This document shows, one piece after another, positions 1 to 8,129 of a stretch of 64,000 nucleotides of DNA (positions are counted from its first letter, which is position 1; the number at the start of each line of letters is the position of its first letter). Source of the DNA: Massilia putida (GTDB lineage Bacteria; Pseudomonadota; Gammaproteobacteria; Burkholderiales; Burkholderiaceae_D); assembly GCF_001941825.1 (NCBI RefSeq), contig NZ_CP019036.1:1-64000 (forward strand). Direction: 5' to 3'. Below the pieces are notes generated by a model. The model worked only from the letters and a program-made list of their open reading frames with translations. It did no database searches and was not told the origin of the DNA. Made by a program: the position numbers and the translations under genes.

Positions 1-169
1 TTCGTACGTTCTCGCGCGATACTTGGATGCCGTTTTGAGCTAACCAGTCGCGCACCTGCATGTCGCTGAAGCCCTTGTGTTTTAGCGCGCGGATCTGGTC
101 TTTGAAGGCCAACAGCTTCGACCTTTTGTGGTGTGGTTTGACCTCGCGTGCGTACTCATCAACGTCCAT
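1..169 (-). CDS. Small HTH-like plasmid protein, 3' end cut by the window edge
   Basis: The minus strand from an ATG at 169 reads 56 codons without a stop and runs off the left edge. A good ribosome binding site (AAAGGAGAT) lies just upstream of the ATG. The product starts MDVDEYAREVKP and continues with a segment that looks like a helix-turn-helix (KGFSDMQVRDWLAQNGIQVS). Proteins of this shape often sit beside mobilization genes on proteobacterial plasmids. It is divergent from mobC and shares its intergenic region, so it may regulate mobilization. I recognise the shape but not a named family. Confidence 0.6.
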   Translation of the reverse strand, partial: MDVDEYAREVKPHHKRSKLLAFKDQIRALKHKGFSDMQVRDWLAQNGIQVSRENVR

Positions 170-226
170 GATCTCCTTTGACGCTCATGTTGTTGGCCAT
201 CGTTAAAAGTGTCCGGCTGCAACTTA

Positions 227-331
227 GTTGCAACCTACTTGCAACCTATCTGCAACCATCATAGGCCGGTTTTCGGCTGCCCGCAACTTCGTTCGCATGG
301 GTTGCAACCTACTTGCAACCTATCTGCAACC
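227..331. repeat. Iteron-like direct repeats upstream of mobC
   Basis: A perfect 31-bp direct repeat occupies 227-257 and 301-331. Each copy consists of three spaced TGCAACC motifs about 11 bp apart, one helical turn. A further TGCAACT lies at 217-223. Phased repeats like these are typical binding sites for an accessory protein or a replication initiator. Their position just before mobC and the relaxase favours an oriT role. Confidence 0.65.
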
Positions 332-505
332 GTATCGGTAGTGCTGGCCGTAGTGGTCGTCCCAGCACAGGCACGACAGATATGTTTACCGAATCCTGCG
401 GACTCGGCTAACATATCCGTGCCAAAGGGGGATACCCCCTTTGAAACCCCGCGTCCTACGGACGTCGGGCGCCAGACCGGCCGGCGGCCTGGCGAGGACG
501 CTGCG
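332..505. other. Candidate oriT segment with hairpin
   Basis: Between the iteron-like repeats and mobC lies a near-perfect hairpin at 423-443 (CAAAGGGGG-ATA-CCCCCTTTG). A sequence AATCCTG at 392-398 resembles the IncP-type nick consensus ATCCTG. Placement upstream of mobC and the relaxase is the usual one for oriT. The nick position is a guess from a short motif. Confidence 0.4.
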
Positions 506-529
506 ATGCAGCTGAAACAGGAGCAAGCG

Positions 530-892
530 ATGGGACGTCGAGCCGTAGGCGATCAGAAGTTGAGTAAGGCATATTCGTTTCGACTGCCGGAAGATCAGGC
601 CGCCGAACTTAACGCCAAGATTGTAGAGAGCGGGTTGGATGCATCCGTATTCCTTCGCGATTTCGTTTTGAAGAATAAGACAACGGTTGTGGTAAGGCCC
701 AAGGCCAGCCTTGAGAAGCGGCGAATGCAATTCGTTATTAACAAGGCGGGTAACAATCTGAATCAGATTGCGCACATGCTCAACACGGCTAATAAATCGC
801 AACGGATGACGGATCAGTTGTTCCGGCAGTCGGCTGCCGCGCTGCAGGAAATCGCCAAGTACATGAAGGCTGCGCTAGATCATGTTGATTAG
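530..892 (+). CDS. mobC: MobC-type relaxosome accessory protein
   Basis: A 120-residue basic protein. Residues about 13-45 (AYSFRLPEDQAAELNAKI...) fit a ribbon-helix-helix DNA-binding domain. Residues about 60-85 (LEKRRMQFVINKAGNNLNQIAHMLN) match the conserved MobC core. MobC proteins bind oriT and help the relaxase open and nick DNA. The open frame extends upstream to 209 but only through the repeat region. I chose the ATG at 530 because AGGAG ends 7 bases before it; an ATG at 506 is the alternative. The stop overlaps the relaxase start by 11 bases, which suggests translational coupling. Confidence 0.85.
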   Translation: MGRRAVGDQKLSKAYSFRLPEDQAAELNAKIVESGLDASVFLRDFVLKNKTTVVVRPKASLEKRRMQFVINKAGNNLNQIAHMLNTANKSQRMTDQLFRQSAAALQEIAKYMKAALDHVD

Positions 893-3824
893 AGTCAGCG
901 GTGGCGAGGAAGGTATCAAAGAGTACCTGGAGGAAGGCCATAAGCAAGGCCGGGAGTTCTCACGCGATGAGTTAGACGAGCGGGTCATCTTGGCGGGTGA
1001 CCTCGATTTCACTCAGGGCATTATTGATCGTATGGAGCCAGGCCGTGAGCGGTATCTTCATATCACGCTTGCGTTCAAAGAGGACGAGATACCGGAAGAG
1101 ACGCTTCGTGCGATCGCAGAGGACTTCCGTAAATTCCTGTTTTCTGCTTATCGAGACGACGAGTATAGCTTCTACGCAGAAGCTCACTTGCCAAAGATTA
1201 AGAGTTATGAGCACCAAAGCACTGGCGAGACTGTCGAGAGAAAGCCGCACATCCATATTGTCGTTCCAAAAGTCAATTTGCGTAGCGGCGGTGTCCTTAA
1301 TCCGCCGGGCTTGGTAGAGCGCAATGAAATGTATGTCGATGCGTGTCAAGAGAACATCAACAACAAGTATGGACTTGCAAGTCCCAAAGATAATCGTCGT
1401 GTCCATTTCACGGATGCCAGCGACATGATCCAGCGGTACAGGGATGATAATTTCTCTGGTGCGTACAAGGATTTGAAGAAGGCGATCCTCACGGCCGTCA
1501 CCGAGCGCGACATCACGACGTATCAGGAATTCGGGAAGCTGGTCGAGGAGTACGGCGCGACGAAGGTTCGCAACGCGGGCAGTGACACGGCCTATTTCAA
1601 CGTGAAGCTCGACGTCAATGCAAAGGGCGTTAACCTCAAGGACTATCCGTTTAGCCGCGAATTCATCGAACTGCCGGGCGAAGAAAAGAAACGCATCCTC
1701 TCTGCCGAGGTACAGCGTGAATACGAGATACAAGGCCAGGCCCGAAAGGACAAGGGCAATATTGATGCGGCGTTGAACGACTGGCATAGGTTCCGTGCCA
1801 GGGAAATCAAGTACGTCAACAGCGGGAATAAGAAGCTGTACCAAGCCTACCGCCAGGCGTCACCCGAGGACCGCGAAAAGATCCTCGACCAGCTGGCGAC
1901 CAGGTTCTATACCAGGTATCCCGAGCCGAATTTTGAGCGGGAGCCGTTCACAGGAAAAAACCCATTCGCTCCAGATTACGGGTTCAAGCAGCCGAGCAGG
2001 AGCGGCAGCGAGCAACGTGACCGGGGCGAGCTGCGCAGTACACCAGGCCGCGCCGGGTATGACGACCGCGCGATCGACCAGTTTGGCGGCCACCCGACGC
2101 GCGATCGCGCGCCGCTGGCGGCCGGAGACTTCGAGCAGAAACACAAACTCAACCAGGAGCAAAATCATGAGCCAGAACGATACGCCGGGAAAAACCGGGT
2201 CCGATACGAGTACGGATTCAAACGGCCTTCCGGCGACGCCGGCCGCGACACCCTCCAGGACCGCTCAGAACGCGCCACAGGGCGCCGATCAGCTGGACTT
2301 GGTGGATATGGACTCGGCGTGGCCGGACGAGGCCCAGGAGCCACTGGAAGAGGCGGCAATGGAGCCTTCGCCAATCGTGCAGATCGGCAGTACGACGCTC
2401 GCTCGCTTAGACAAGTCGAGCAGGCCCATAGCATCAACCATCTGCGAAACGTGCCCGGCGGCCGTGTGGTACGCGCGCGGGAAGAAGGTTCAGTGCTATT
2501 GCCGCATCATGCACCTGATCAGTTGGGAAACGGGCGAAGCGAATCCGATCACGCTCTGCGACGGCCCCGCGATCGCCAGCCAGTAAGAGGGAGCGGCAGG
2601 GTCAACGATTCGGTCGTGAGCCAGGTCGCGCGAGACTTTACGGAGCGACAGCGGGCCAGCGGCGCCGGTAGGTCGCCTTTGTTCCAGGAGATCAAGCAGC
2701 AGCTGGACGCCAATCGGTTGTTGGCCGAACTCTCGCGATCGCATGGGATCTTGGTCGACAAGTACGAGGTGACATCGACGCCGGACGGAAGCGCACGCAT
2801 CCTGTGCGGGAATCGCCACCTGAATGTGTGCGACTTCATGACCAAGGAAATGCGCCTTCCGTGGGCGGAAGCGTCCACCATCCTGCAGCAATCTTACGGC
2901 CGCCAGGTCGACCGCCATCCCGGCATGGCACCGCGCTTCCCGCCCGATCCTGCCTTGTGGCGCGCGTTCCAAGACCAACGGCGCGCACGTGGCGGCCTGC
3001 GTTCGCAGCTGGCGGCGCAACTGGCCAGCGAGCGCGCCAGGCGCGAGGCGATACGACTTCGCTTGAGTGACGCCAGGTCGGCGGCCGCAGGTCTTCCGCT
3101 GGCACAGCGCAAGGCCGCATTGTCGGTCGCGAAGATGGAATACGTCACGGCGGAATCGGCCCTTCGATCCGCGATCCGCCAAGAGCGGGCGCCGTTCCGG
3201 CTTCCGGTGACGGATCAGTACCGGCAGTTCCTGCAGCAGCGCGCACAGGCGGGCGAGGCTGCCGCGTTGGCCGAGCTGCGGCGCCGATCGCGCAGTGCGT
3301 CCGCGCCGCTCGATCCCAACGTCGGGCAGATCTTGCCGGCCAAGGCAATTCAGGAGCCGAACGGCCTGTTCTATCGCGGCCGCGAGGTGCGCTTTCGTGT
3401 TCGGCAAAACGGCGACGTCATCTACTCGCTTGCCGGCAGGGTCATGATCGAGGACAAGGGCGAGAGCGTCAGGCTGCTACGGACTGAGCGTGTCGCAATC
3501 GAGGCCGCTCTACGTCTCGCGCAGGCCAAATTCGGGGATCGACTCAAGCTGTCGGGATCGGCCGAATTCCAGCAGCGCGCAGCGCGCATCGCCGCCGAGG
3601 TGGGTTTGACCGTCCGATTTGACAACAAGCAGGCCGAACAGATCCGGGAGCAGCGCGCCGCCGAGCTGGAGTCTCAACGTGCTGCCGGACGTCGTTTCGT
3701 AGAGCAGCAGAAGGGACGGCAACCGAGCCAAGTGCTACCGTCAGGTCGCCCGCAACTCAACAGGGGCGAGCCAGACGTTGGATCTACGAAGCCAGACAAG
3801 AACGACAGGGACATTGAGCGGTAA
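882..3824 (+). CDS. Relaxase with C-terminal LPD7-like domain
   Basis: A 980-residue conjugative relaxase. The N-terminus carries GIKEYLEEG with Tyr15 as the likely nicking tyrosine, followed by a segment rich in acidic and basic residues. The metal-binding HxH motif is PHIHIVVPKVNLRSGG (His123 and His125). The middle (about 350-600) is hydrophilic, Arg/Gly-rich and low in complexity. Residues about 600-690 look like the relaxase C-terminal module. Residues about 820-930 (ALRLAQAKFGDRLKLSGS...) resemble the LPD7 domain of large polyvalent plasmid proteins. It should nick oriT and pilot the strand to VirD4. The motif order fits the MOBP/VirD2-like group, but the subfamily is uncertain. A second LPD7 protein is encoded at 18446-20383. 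Confidence 0.85.
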   Translation: MLIRVSGGEEGIKEYLEEGHKQGREFSRDELDERVILAGDLDFTQGIIDRMEPGRERYLHITLAFKEDEIPEETLRAIAEDFRKFLFSAYRDDEYSFYAEAHLPKIKSYEHQSTGETVERKPHIHIVVPKVNLRSGGVLNPPGLVERNEMYVDACQENINNKYGLASPKDNRRVHFTDASDMIQRYRDDNFSGAYKDLKKAILTAVTERDITTYQEFGKLVEEYGATKVRNAGSDTAYFNVKLDVNAKGVNLKDYPFSREFIELPGEEKKRILSAEVQREYEIQGQARKDKGNIDAALNDWHRFRAREIKYVNSGNKKLYQAYRQASPEDREKILDQLATRFYTRYPEPNFEREPFTGKNPFAPDYGFKQPSRSGSEQRDRGELRSTPGRAGYDDRAIDQFGGHPTRDRAPLAAGDFEQKHKLNQEQNHEPERYAGKNRVRYEYGFKRPSGDAGRDTLQDRSERATGRRSAGLGGYGLGVAGRGPGATGRGGNGAFANRADRQYDARSLRQVEQAHSINHLRNVPGGRVVRAREEGSVLLPHHAPDQLGNGRSESDHALRRPRDRQPVRGSGRVNDSVVSQVARDFTERQRASGAGRSPLFQEIKQQLDANRLLAELSRSHGILVDKYEVTSTPDGSARILCGNRHLNVCDFMTKEMRLPWAEASTILQQSYGRQVDRHPGMAPRFPPDPALWRAFQDQRRARGGLRSQLAAQLASERARREAIRLRLSDARSAAAGLPLAQRKAALSVAKMEYVTAESALRSAIRQERAPFRLPVTDQYRQFLQQRAQAGEAAALAELRRRSRSASAPLDPNVGQILPAKAIQEPNGLFYRGREVRFRVRQNGDVIYSLAGRVMIEDKGESVRLLRTERVAIEAALRLAQAKFGDRLKLSGSAEFQQRAARIAAEVGLTVRFDNKQAEQIREQRAAELESQRAAGRRFVEQQKGRQPSQVLPSGRPQLNRGEPDVGSTKPDKNDRDIER

Positions 3825-3838
3825 GTAGTGAATGATCT

Positions 3839-3949
3839 ATGGCAAACACGCAGCTGGTGGACGTCGACGTGATCGAGCGGCCGACCGTCCCTAAGCACGC
3901 TAGACGAGGCCGCCGCACGTCAACGAGTAGCGTGAATGAACTCGCCTAA
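3839..3949 (+). repeat. Fragment of the GC-rich repeat with a 36-codon ORF
   Basis: Just after the relaxase stop, 3850-3882 matches the segment CAGCTGGTGGACGTCGACGN and GATCGAGCGGC of the two GC-rich arrays at 36.3 and 54.2 kb. An ATG at 3839 opens a 36-codon frame (MANTQLVDVDVIERP...) through this fragment. It lacks a convincing ribosome binding site and overlaps the end of the restriction gene. I treat it as a repeat remnant at the backbone/island junction, with the ORF doubtful. Confidence 0.5.
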
Positions 3950-4843
3950 CCGGTCGAGATCATGAGCCCAAAAAATAGTTAAACCGCGATTTTGGGCTTG
4001 CACGAGATTGAGTTTGTTGAACACACCAGACAGCATTGCAGCTGGCACTACTTGCTGTTTGCCGAACTCATGAAGCCAGAAGTCTGCCTTGGCTGCGGCA
4101 TCATTGTTGAGCCGCTTGACGCTGTTCGTGGAGCTGTTCGAGACTTTGCATTCGATCGGCATTAGCCTTGTGTCAAATAGCCTAACGACAATGTCCGCTT
4201 TCCTGTCCCCGAGCTTGCATTCAGCGCAAAACTCGCCGGGTCCAGGACCCTTTACGATAGTTGTTATATGTGTGGTCGGTACCTCTCGGAACCCCAGTGT
4301 ACGCAGGTAGTCACGAACCATGCCTTCTTGGGTGGACTTGCCATCGTTTCTCCGTTCTGTTGCCATGCGTTGAGCTGCCAGTAGCACCGATGACGCCAGT
4401 AGCGCAGCCGACTTCTCTTCAGGTGTCGGCGCTCGTTCTTCCCGCACCCAGGGAAAGCGCTTTTCGTCTATCACACACTCGATAACGTCGAAGACTTTGC
4501 GGACATCTGCATGGTTACGGCTTAGAACATTGGGGGCTAACGAACGTACGTCAGCAATCACCTTGAGGTCATCGTCCGAGATAGGGGGGCCTGCCAGGTA
4601 ACGCAACGCCTCGCCCAACTGTTCACGATAGGCACCCGCCAATGTCGTGTCAGTGAAGTGCCGAGGGTCCAGATCGCCCAACTGCGTGAACAATGCTTCA
4701 AATTTCGAGCGTGCCTCAGCGAAGTGGCCCCCCCAAGCAGCGGAAGGGGATAGTCGCTCGTTTCGGAAGTTTGCAGCCGCGATTTGTGCGCTCGCAGCCA
4801 GTTCGTCAGGTGTCCAGGAGGGCGGAGTAATCATCGTAGGCAT
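3920..4843 (-). CDS. XamI-type type II restriction endonuclease
   Basis: A 307-residue protein that I place in the XamI restriction endonuclease family. A PD-(D/E)XK-like core is visible: Asp217 in KADIVVRLFD, then Glu231 and Lys233 in MPIECKVSNSS. A Cys pair lies nearby (FCAECK, about 206-209). XamI itself cuts GTCGAC; that specificity for this protein is inferred from family only. It lies 39 bp downstream of the methyltransferase on the same strand. The ATG at 4843 has no Shine-Dalgarno sequence and is buried in a perfect hairpin, so expression is probably held low. The GC content is below that of the flanking backbone. Confidence 0.8.
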   Translation of the reverse strand: MPTMITPPSWTPDELAASAQIAAANFRNERLSPSAAWGGHFAEARSKFEALFTQLGDLDPRHFTDTTLAGAYREQLGEALRYLAGPPISDDDLKVIADVRSLAPNVLSRNHADVRKVFDVIECVIDEKRFPWVREERAPTPEEKSAALLASSVLLAAQRMATERRNDGKSTQEGMVRDYLRTLGFREVPTTHITTIVKGPGPGEFCAECKLGDRKADIVVRLFDTRLMPIECKVSNSSTNSVKRLNNDAAAKADFWLHEFGKQQVVPAAMLSGVFNKLNLVQAQNRGLTIFWAHDLDRLGEFIHATR

Positions 4844-4867
4844 AATGTAAGAATGTTTACATTATGC
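4840..4867. promoter_or_regulatory. Hairpin overlapping the endonuclease start codon
   Basis: GCATAATGTAA and TTACATTATGC form a perfect 11-bp inverted repeat around a 6-base loop. On the mRNA of the minus strand, the endonuclease AUG sits in the 3' arm. The structure lies between the methyltransferase stop (4883) and the endonuclease start (4843). It could hide the start codon or be a DNA operator. Confidence 0.7.
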
Positions 4868-4882
4868 ACTATTGCATGTTCT

Positions 4883-6502
4883 CTACCCAAGCATGGGGAT
4901 TCCTGGAACTTGCAGGCGCATTACTTCTGATGGCTCGAATTTAGTCAGGCCTCCAGCATACACACGGCCTGACTCTTGCCTGATGTTGCTGTTCAGCCAT
5001 CTTACCAACCATTCCAGCGCATCAGGGTCGAGCGCTACTTTGGGATAAAGTCCATGGGCGACGTTGATCAGGCCGGCGCCTGCAGTATTGATAGCGAAGA
5101 CCGGCGGACGACGCCCCATGTACGTAACAACCACTTGGGGTATGCTTGTCATGTTCACTCTCCACCAAGGCTTTCGGTTCCGGGCTACAAAGCCTTTGTC
5201 GGCGTCTTCCGACCTTGCCCATTCCAGGAAGTCTAGAATGGCGCCGCGCTTGTGGTCGGACAGCTCGTCGAACGACGCGGGGAGGGCAACGACTCTCTTA
5301 AGCACGGACGGATCGTCAATGCGGTTGTTCGGCGCATGAATGATGTCGGCCGCGTCCGTGATCGAGGGCACCAAAAACTCTTCAGGCAGGCCGAAGCGGT
5401 TGTTATCCTTCATGACCCACACGCGGTTCATGCCTGTTACTTGTCCCCGCCGCACCTGGAAGAAATCTCCTAAGCTGACAAACCCCTCATTCCGAGCGAC
5501 ATCAGTATTGCGAAGCAAAATGCTCCATGAACGTTCAGACTTTGCACGTGACTTCTCAGCATAGTGCCCTCCAGACAAGTCCAGCAACTCGGTCGCAGAA
5601 GCAATATTTTTGAATTCGATTGTCTCGGTGTTTGCGCCTGGAGCGAAGCAAGTGATGCATGCAGTAACCATCGCGTCACCAAACACTGAAACCTCGGGGG
5701 ACACTACGAACACAGCACGTCCGCCTAGTCCATTTGTCAACAAGTCGCGTAGGGACTGACCGTAGTTAACGTCAAGCCATTCGGCGGCCGTAATGAAACA
5801 CCCCAAATCACCCTGCTTGGCAAGAGACAGCGTTTTTAAGAAGAAGTGCAGATGCAACCCTGCCAGCTGACTCGAAGCATGCCCTAAAGCCTTAAGGCTG
5901 CTGCTGTACCACTCCTTCCAATGCGGTTCGATATCATGGTGTCGTACGTACGGTGGGTTGCCGATAAATAAGGTCCGCCCGTCTATGGAGTCAAGCTCTA
6001 ACGTTCGGTAGTCCCCCAAGTGGATTTGCAGACGATGGGTAAGCCCCAACGCTTCTGCATTTGCACGAAGAAGGAGCGCAACGAGCGGGTCCGTCTCGAC
6101 CGCAACCCCGACAGCATTGGCATTGCGACGCAATCCATACAAGACGTATCGACCCGACCCGGCTCCGGGGTCAACAATTCGCGCTACTTCCCCCTGCGCC
6201 TCCGCCCAGGAGTACATACCAGTCACAGCTTCGATCGGAGTAAAGGTCTGTCCGGTATCACGTCTTTCTTTGGGAGATTTGACGATGCAATATGCCGCCC
6301 CAAGAGGATCGGTGCCAGCTCGAATTGCGTCGACGGCGAACTTTACGAGGTCGGAACTGACCGGTGCAGCATGGGCTTGCACAACGGCTTGTTCCTGCGG
6401 CGTCAAATCAGAGGTACTTGCAATAGCTGCTGCAACGGACACCAACACCGGTAAGTTGAAAAGCTCTTCAAAACACGGCGTTGCGGGTGACTGAATAATC
6501 AT
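4883..6502 (-). CDS. N6-adenine DNA methyltransferase of the restriction-modification system
   Basis: A 539-residue class I SAM-dependent DNA methyltransferase. The SAM-binding motif is DPGAGSGR (residues 111-118) and the catalytic motif is NPPY (182-185), typical of gamma-type adenine methyltransferases. The C-terminal half (about 300-530) should contain the target-recognition region. It is the partner of the XamI-like endonuclease downstream and should protect host DNA. I chose the ATG at 6502: it overlaps the stop of the small upstream gene as ATGA, which suggests translational coupling. A start at 6529 is possible but lies inside the upstream gene. Confidence 0.9.
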   Translation of the reverse strand: MIIQSPATPCFEELFNLPVLVSVAAAIASTSDLTPQEQAVVQAHAAPVSSDLVKFAVDAIRAGTDPLGAAYCIVKSPKERRDTGQTFTPIEAVTGMYSWAEAQGEVARIVDPGAGSGRYVLYGLRRNANAVGVAVETDPLVALLLRANAEALGLTHRLQIHLGDYRTLELDSIDGRTLFIGNPPYVRHHDIEPHWKEWYSSSLKALGHASSQLAGLHLHFFLKTLSLAKQGDLGCFITAAEWLDVNYGQSLRDLLTNGLGGRAVFVVSPEVSVFGDAMVTACITCFAPGANTETIEFKNIASATELLDLSGGHYAEKSRAKSERSWSILLRNTDVARNEGFVSLGDFFQVRRGQVTGMNRVWVMKDNNRFGLPEEFLVPSITDAADIIHAPNNRIDDPSVLKRVVALPASFDELSDHKRGAILDFLEWARSEDADKGFVARNRKPWWRVNMTSIPQVVVTYMGRRPPVFAINTAGAGLINVAHGLYPKVALDPDALEWLVRWLNSNIRQESGRVYAGGLTKFEPSEVMRLQVPGIPMLG

Positions 6503-6669
6503 GCACTCGTCTTTTTGTAAAGTGTCCACATCTCAAGAAACAGTGCGCGCAGGGATACCCCTCGTCGTGCCGCTTCCATTTTCAATTCTGCAGCAACTTC
6601 GGGGGAAAGGCTCAATCCAACGATTTTGCGTGGCTGGGCTTTGGAGGGGGAGGTGGTGTCGGTTTTCAT
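6499..6669 (-). CDS. Small putative controller of the restriction-modification operon
   Basis: A 56-residue protein (MKTDTTSPSKAQPRKIVG...). Residues 17-45 (VGLSLSPEVAAELKMEAARRGVSLRALF) look like a ribbon-helix-helix domain. It is the first gene of the operon and overlaps the methyltransferase start by 4 bases. The frame is open further upstream, but the ATG at 6669 lies just downstream of a good promoter whose spacer holds a palindrome, so I prefer it. The likely role is autoregulation of the operon, as C-proteins do in other systems, though this is not a classical HTH C-protein. Confidence 0.65.
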   Translation of the reverse strand: MKTDTTSPSKAQPRKIVGLSLSPEVAAELKMEAARRGVSLRALFLEMWTLYKKTSA

Positions 6670-6678
6670 AGTCCAGGC

Positions 6679-6707
6679 AGTATGTCGACTTGTCGACATA
6701 CTGTCAA
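6679..6707 (-). promoter_or_regulatory. Promoter with palindromic operator for the restriction-modification operon
   Basis: On the minus strand, TTGACA (6707-6702) and CATACT (6684-6679) are separated by 17 bp. An 11-bp inverted repeat, AGTATGTCGAC-TT-GTCGACATACT (6679-6702), fills the spacer and covers the -10 box. Each arm contains GTCGAC, the site expected for a XamI-type enzyme. The ATG at 6669 is 9 bases past the -10 box, so the transcript would be leaderless or nearly so. Confidence 0.75.
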
Positions 6708-6747
6708 CGGTCCAGTACCTAAAATGGTACGTAGGAACGGCCATCAA

Positions 6748-7332
6748 TGGGTAAGCGCGAAGAGGCGCCGTGCGGGGAAGTGCTGGCTGGAAGTGTGTGG
6801 CGTGGGGCTATTGGCGCCCAAAACCATACTAACTGAAGAGGTGGGGAAGCGGCGTTACACTTGGTTTAAATGTTGCACAAATTGACATTCGCCGATGGCC
6901 GTGTTACCCTCACAGCGTTTTTCAAACTCTGCAGCGTTCCAGGCGCTGTGAGGGTAACACGGCCATCCCCTCTTGCCTGTTTCTTGCGCATTTTCGCGCG
7001 CTTCAAAAGTCCATTCTTGCGGTTCATTTTTAATCTCCTACAAAAGCTGGTAATAGGTCTAATTATACAGGAATTTCCTTTTAAAATCAGCGACTTATGG
7101 AAATAATCGCCTGTAAATTTTTCCTCTTGTAGGGAAAGGTGGCCCCCTTAAAAGGTCGCCTTATCTGCTCCTGAACCGTCGACTGACAATTCTGTCAATC
7201 ACGCGACTGGTTAGATGTCAGAATGATCATCAGAGCTTCAGCCGCTAACCTCAAGGTTAGCTATGACTTGCGTCAACAAATTCCGTGCCGTGTACAATGC
7301 ATAACTTTTGTTATTACGACTTTAGTTAGCCC
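6748..7332. other. Intergenic region with a long hairpin
   Basis: There is no convincing gene in this 585-bp stretch. It is AT-rich towards 7020-7130 and contains the strong hairpin at 6894-6967. TGACA-ATTC-TGTCA, a small dyad, lies near 7184-7197. Short open frames here lack ribosome binding sites. Confidence 0.6.
6894..6967. repeat. Perfect 24-bp inverted repeat
   Basis: GATGGCCGTGTTACCCTCAC and four more bases (6894-6917) are repeated in perfect inverse orientation at 6944-6967, with a 26-base loop. The stem is far longer than a normal terminator and has no T-run after it. It could be a remnant of a mobile element end, a single-strand initiation site or an operator. Confidence 0.75.
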
Positions 7333-8082
7333 ATGCATCCTGACTATTTCAAGGCAATGCTTGTCGAGCACTACGGTCTCGACAAGAAAGTCGATACGAG
7401 CACATGGAATTATGGATTGAATCTCGCGAATATGGCGGCTGCCGAGGGAGAGCTATTTGACCAAATTCTAGAGTCCTCATATACGACGAAGCTTGACATT
7501 TTTACACTATGGGAGTTCGTGGATAGCGTACAACGCAATTTTGTTCCCCAAACGCTGAGTGCGCGCTTGGTTAATGACCCATCAAATTCCCTTGTCCACC
7601 TACGAGATTACTATGAGAGGGCCGACGATCGGGCGCCTATTGATATCGCGCAACTAAGGACGCTAGCTCAGGCTGCCAAGCTCTGTCCGCACAATCTACT
7701 TGCGCCTTCTCGGGGACCTGAGGCAGAGGTCTATTTTTGGGAATATTTTTACGAGGTCATCAGAACCGAGTTATTTCCTCAGGCGCCAAAACGCTCTGAT
7801 TCCTTCTTTCTCTTCCACGACCAAGAGGCTGCGGTCGAGTACAACCTTAGACATGAAAAAGGCGAGATCTGCTGCCGAGTCATCGTGGACAAAGTGCGAA
7901 CGATGTTTGAAGGCGACATGACGATCCTTGATGAGACTGGTATGGATCTAAACTTTGACCAGGCAGCGGCAAGAATCGCGCGATATTGGCGAGGGGAACT
8001 TTCTGACAGGCCGCTCATCGAGATTCTGTTCCAAGGGACAGCTCGCTGCGGCGCAGTCGTCGGTGATTTTCGTCGCTCCTAG
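7333..8082 (+). CDS. DUF2441-like protein, function unknown
   Basis: A 249-residue cytoplasmic protein without a signal peptide or membrane segments. The C-terminal half has the pattern RSDSFFLF...CRVIVDK...FEGDMTILDE...YWRGE...EILFQGTA. This resembles DUF2441 proteins, which may be related to ADP-ribosyltransferase folds. The base composition is AT-richer than the backbone, consistent with acquired DNA. It stands alone between the restriction island and two envelope genes. An effector or toxin role is possible, but nothing in the sequence proves catalysis. Confidence 0.6.
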   Translation: MHPDYFKAMLVEHYGLDKKVDTSTWNYGLNLANMAAAEGELFDQILESSYTTKLDIFTLWEFVDSVQRNFVPQTLSARLVNDPSNSLVHLRDYYERADDRAPIDIAQLRTLAQAAKLCPHNLLAPSRGPEAEVYFWEYFYEVIRTELFPQAPKRSDSFFLFHDQEAAVEYNLRHEKGEICCRVIVDKVRTMFEGDMTILDETGMDLNFDQAAARIARYWRGELSDRPLIEILFQGTARCGAVVGDFRRS

Positions 8083-8129
8083 ACTGCTCGACCCGCTAGC
8101 ATACCTATGTGTCCCTCGGGAGACGCTGA

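Noticed and set aside
209..529. N-terminal extension of MobC to 209
   Set aside because: The extension translates the iteron-like repeats and the hairpin. A good ribosome binding site precedes the ATG at 530 instead.
972..1844. A 290-codon minus-strand frame inside the relaxase gene
   Set aside because: It is antisense to the conserved N-terminal relaxase domain and has no start signals.
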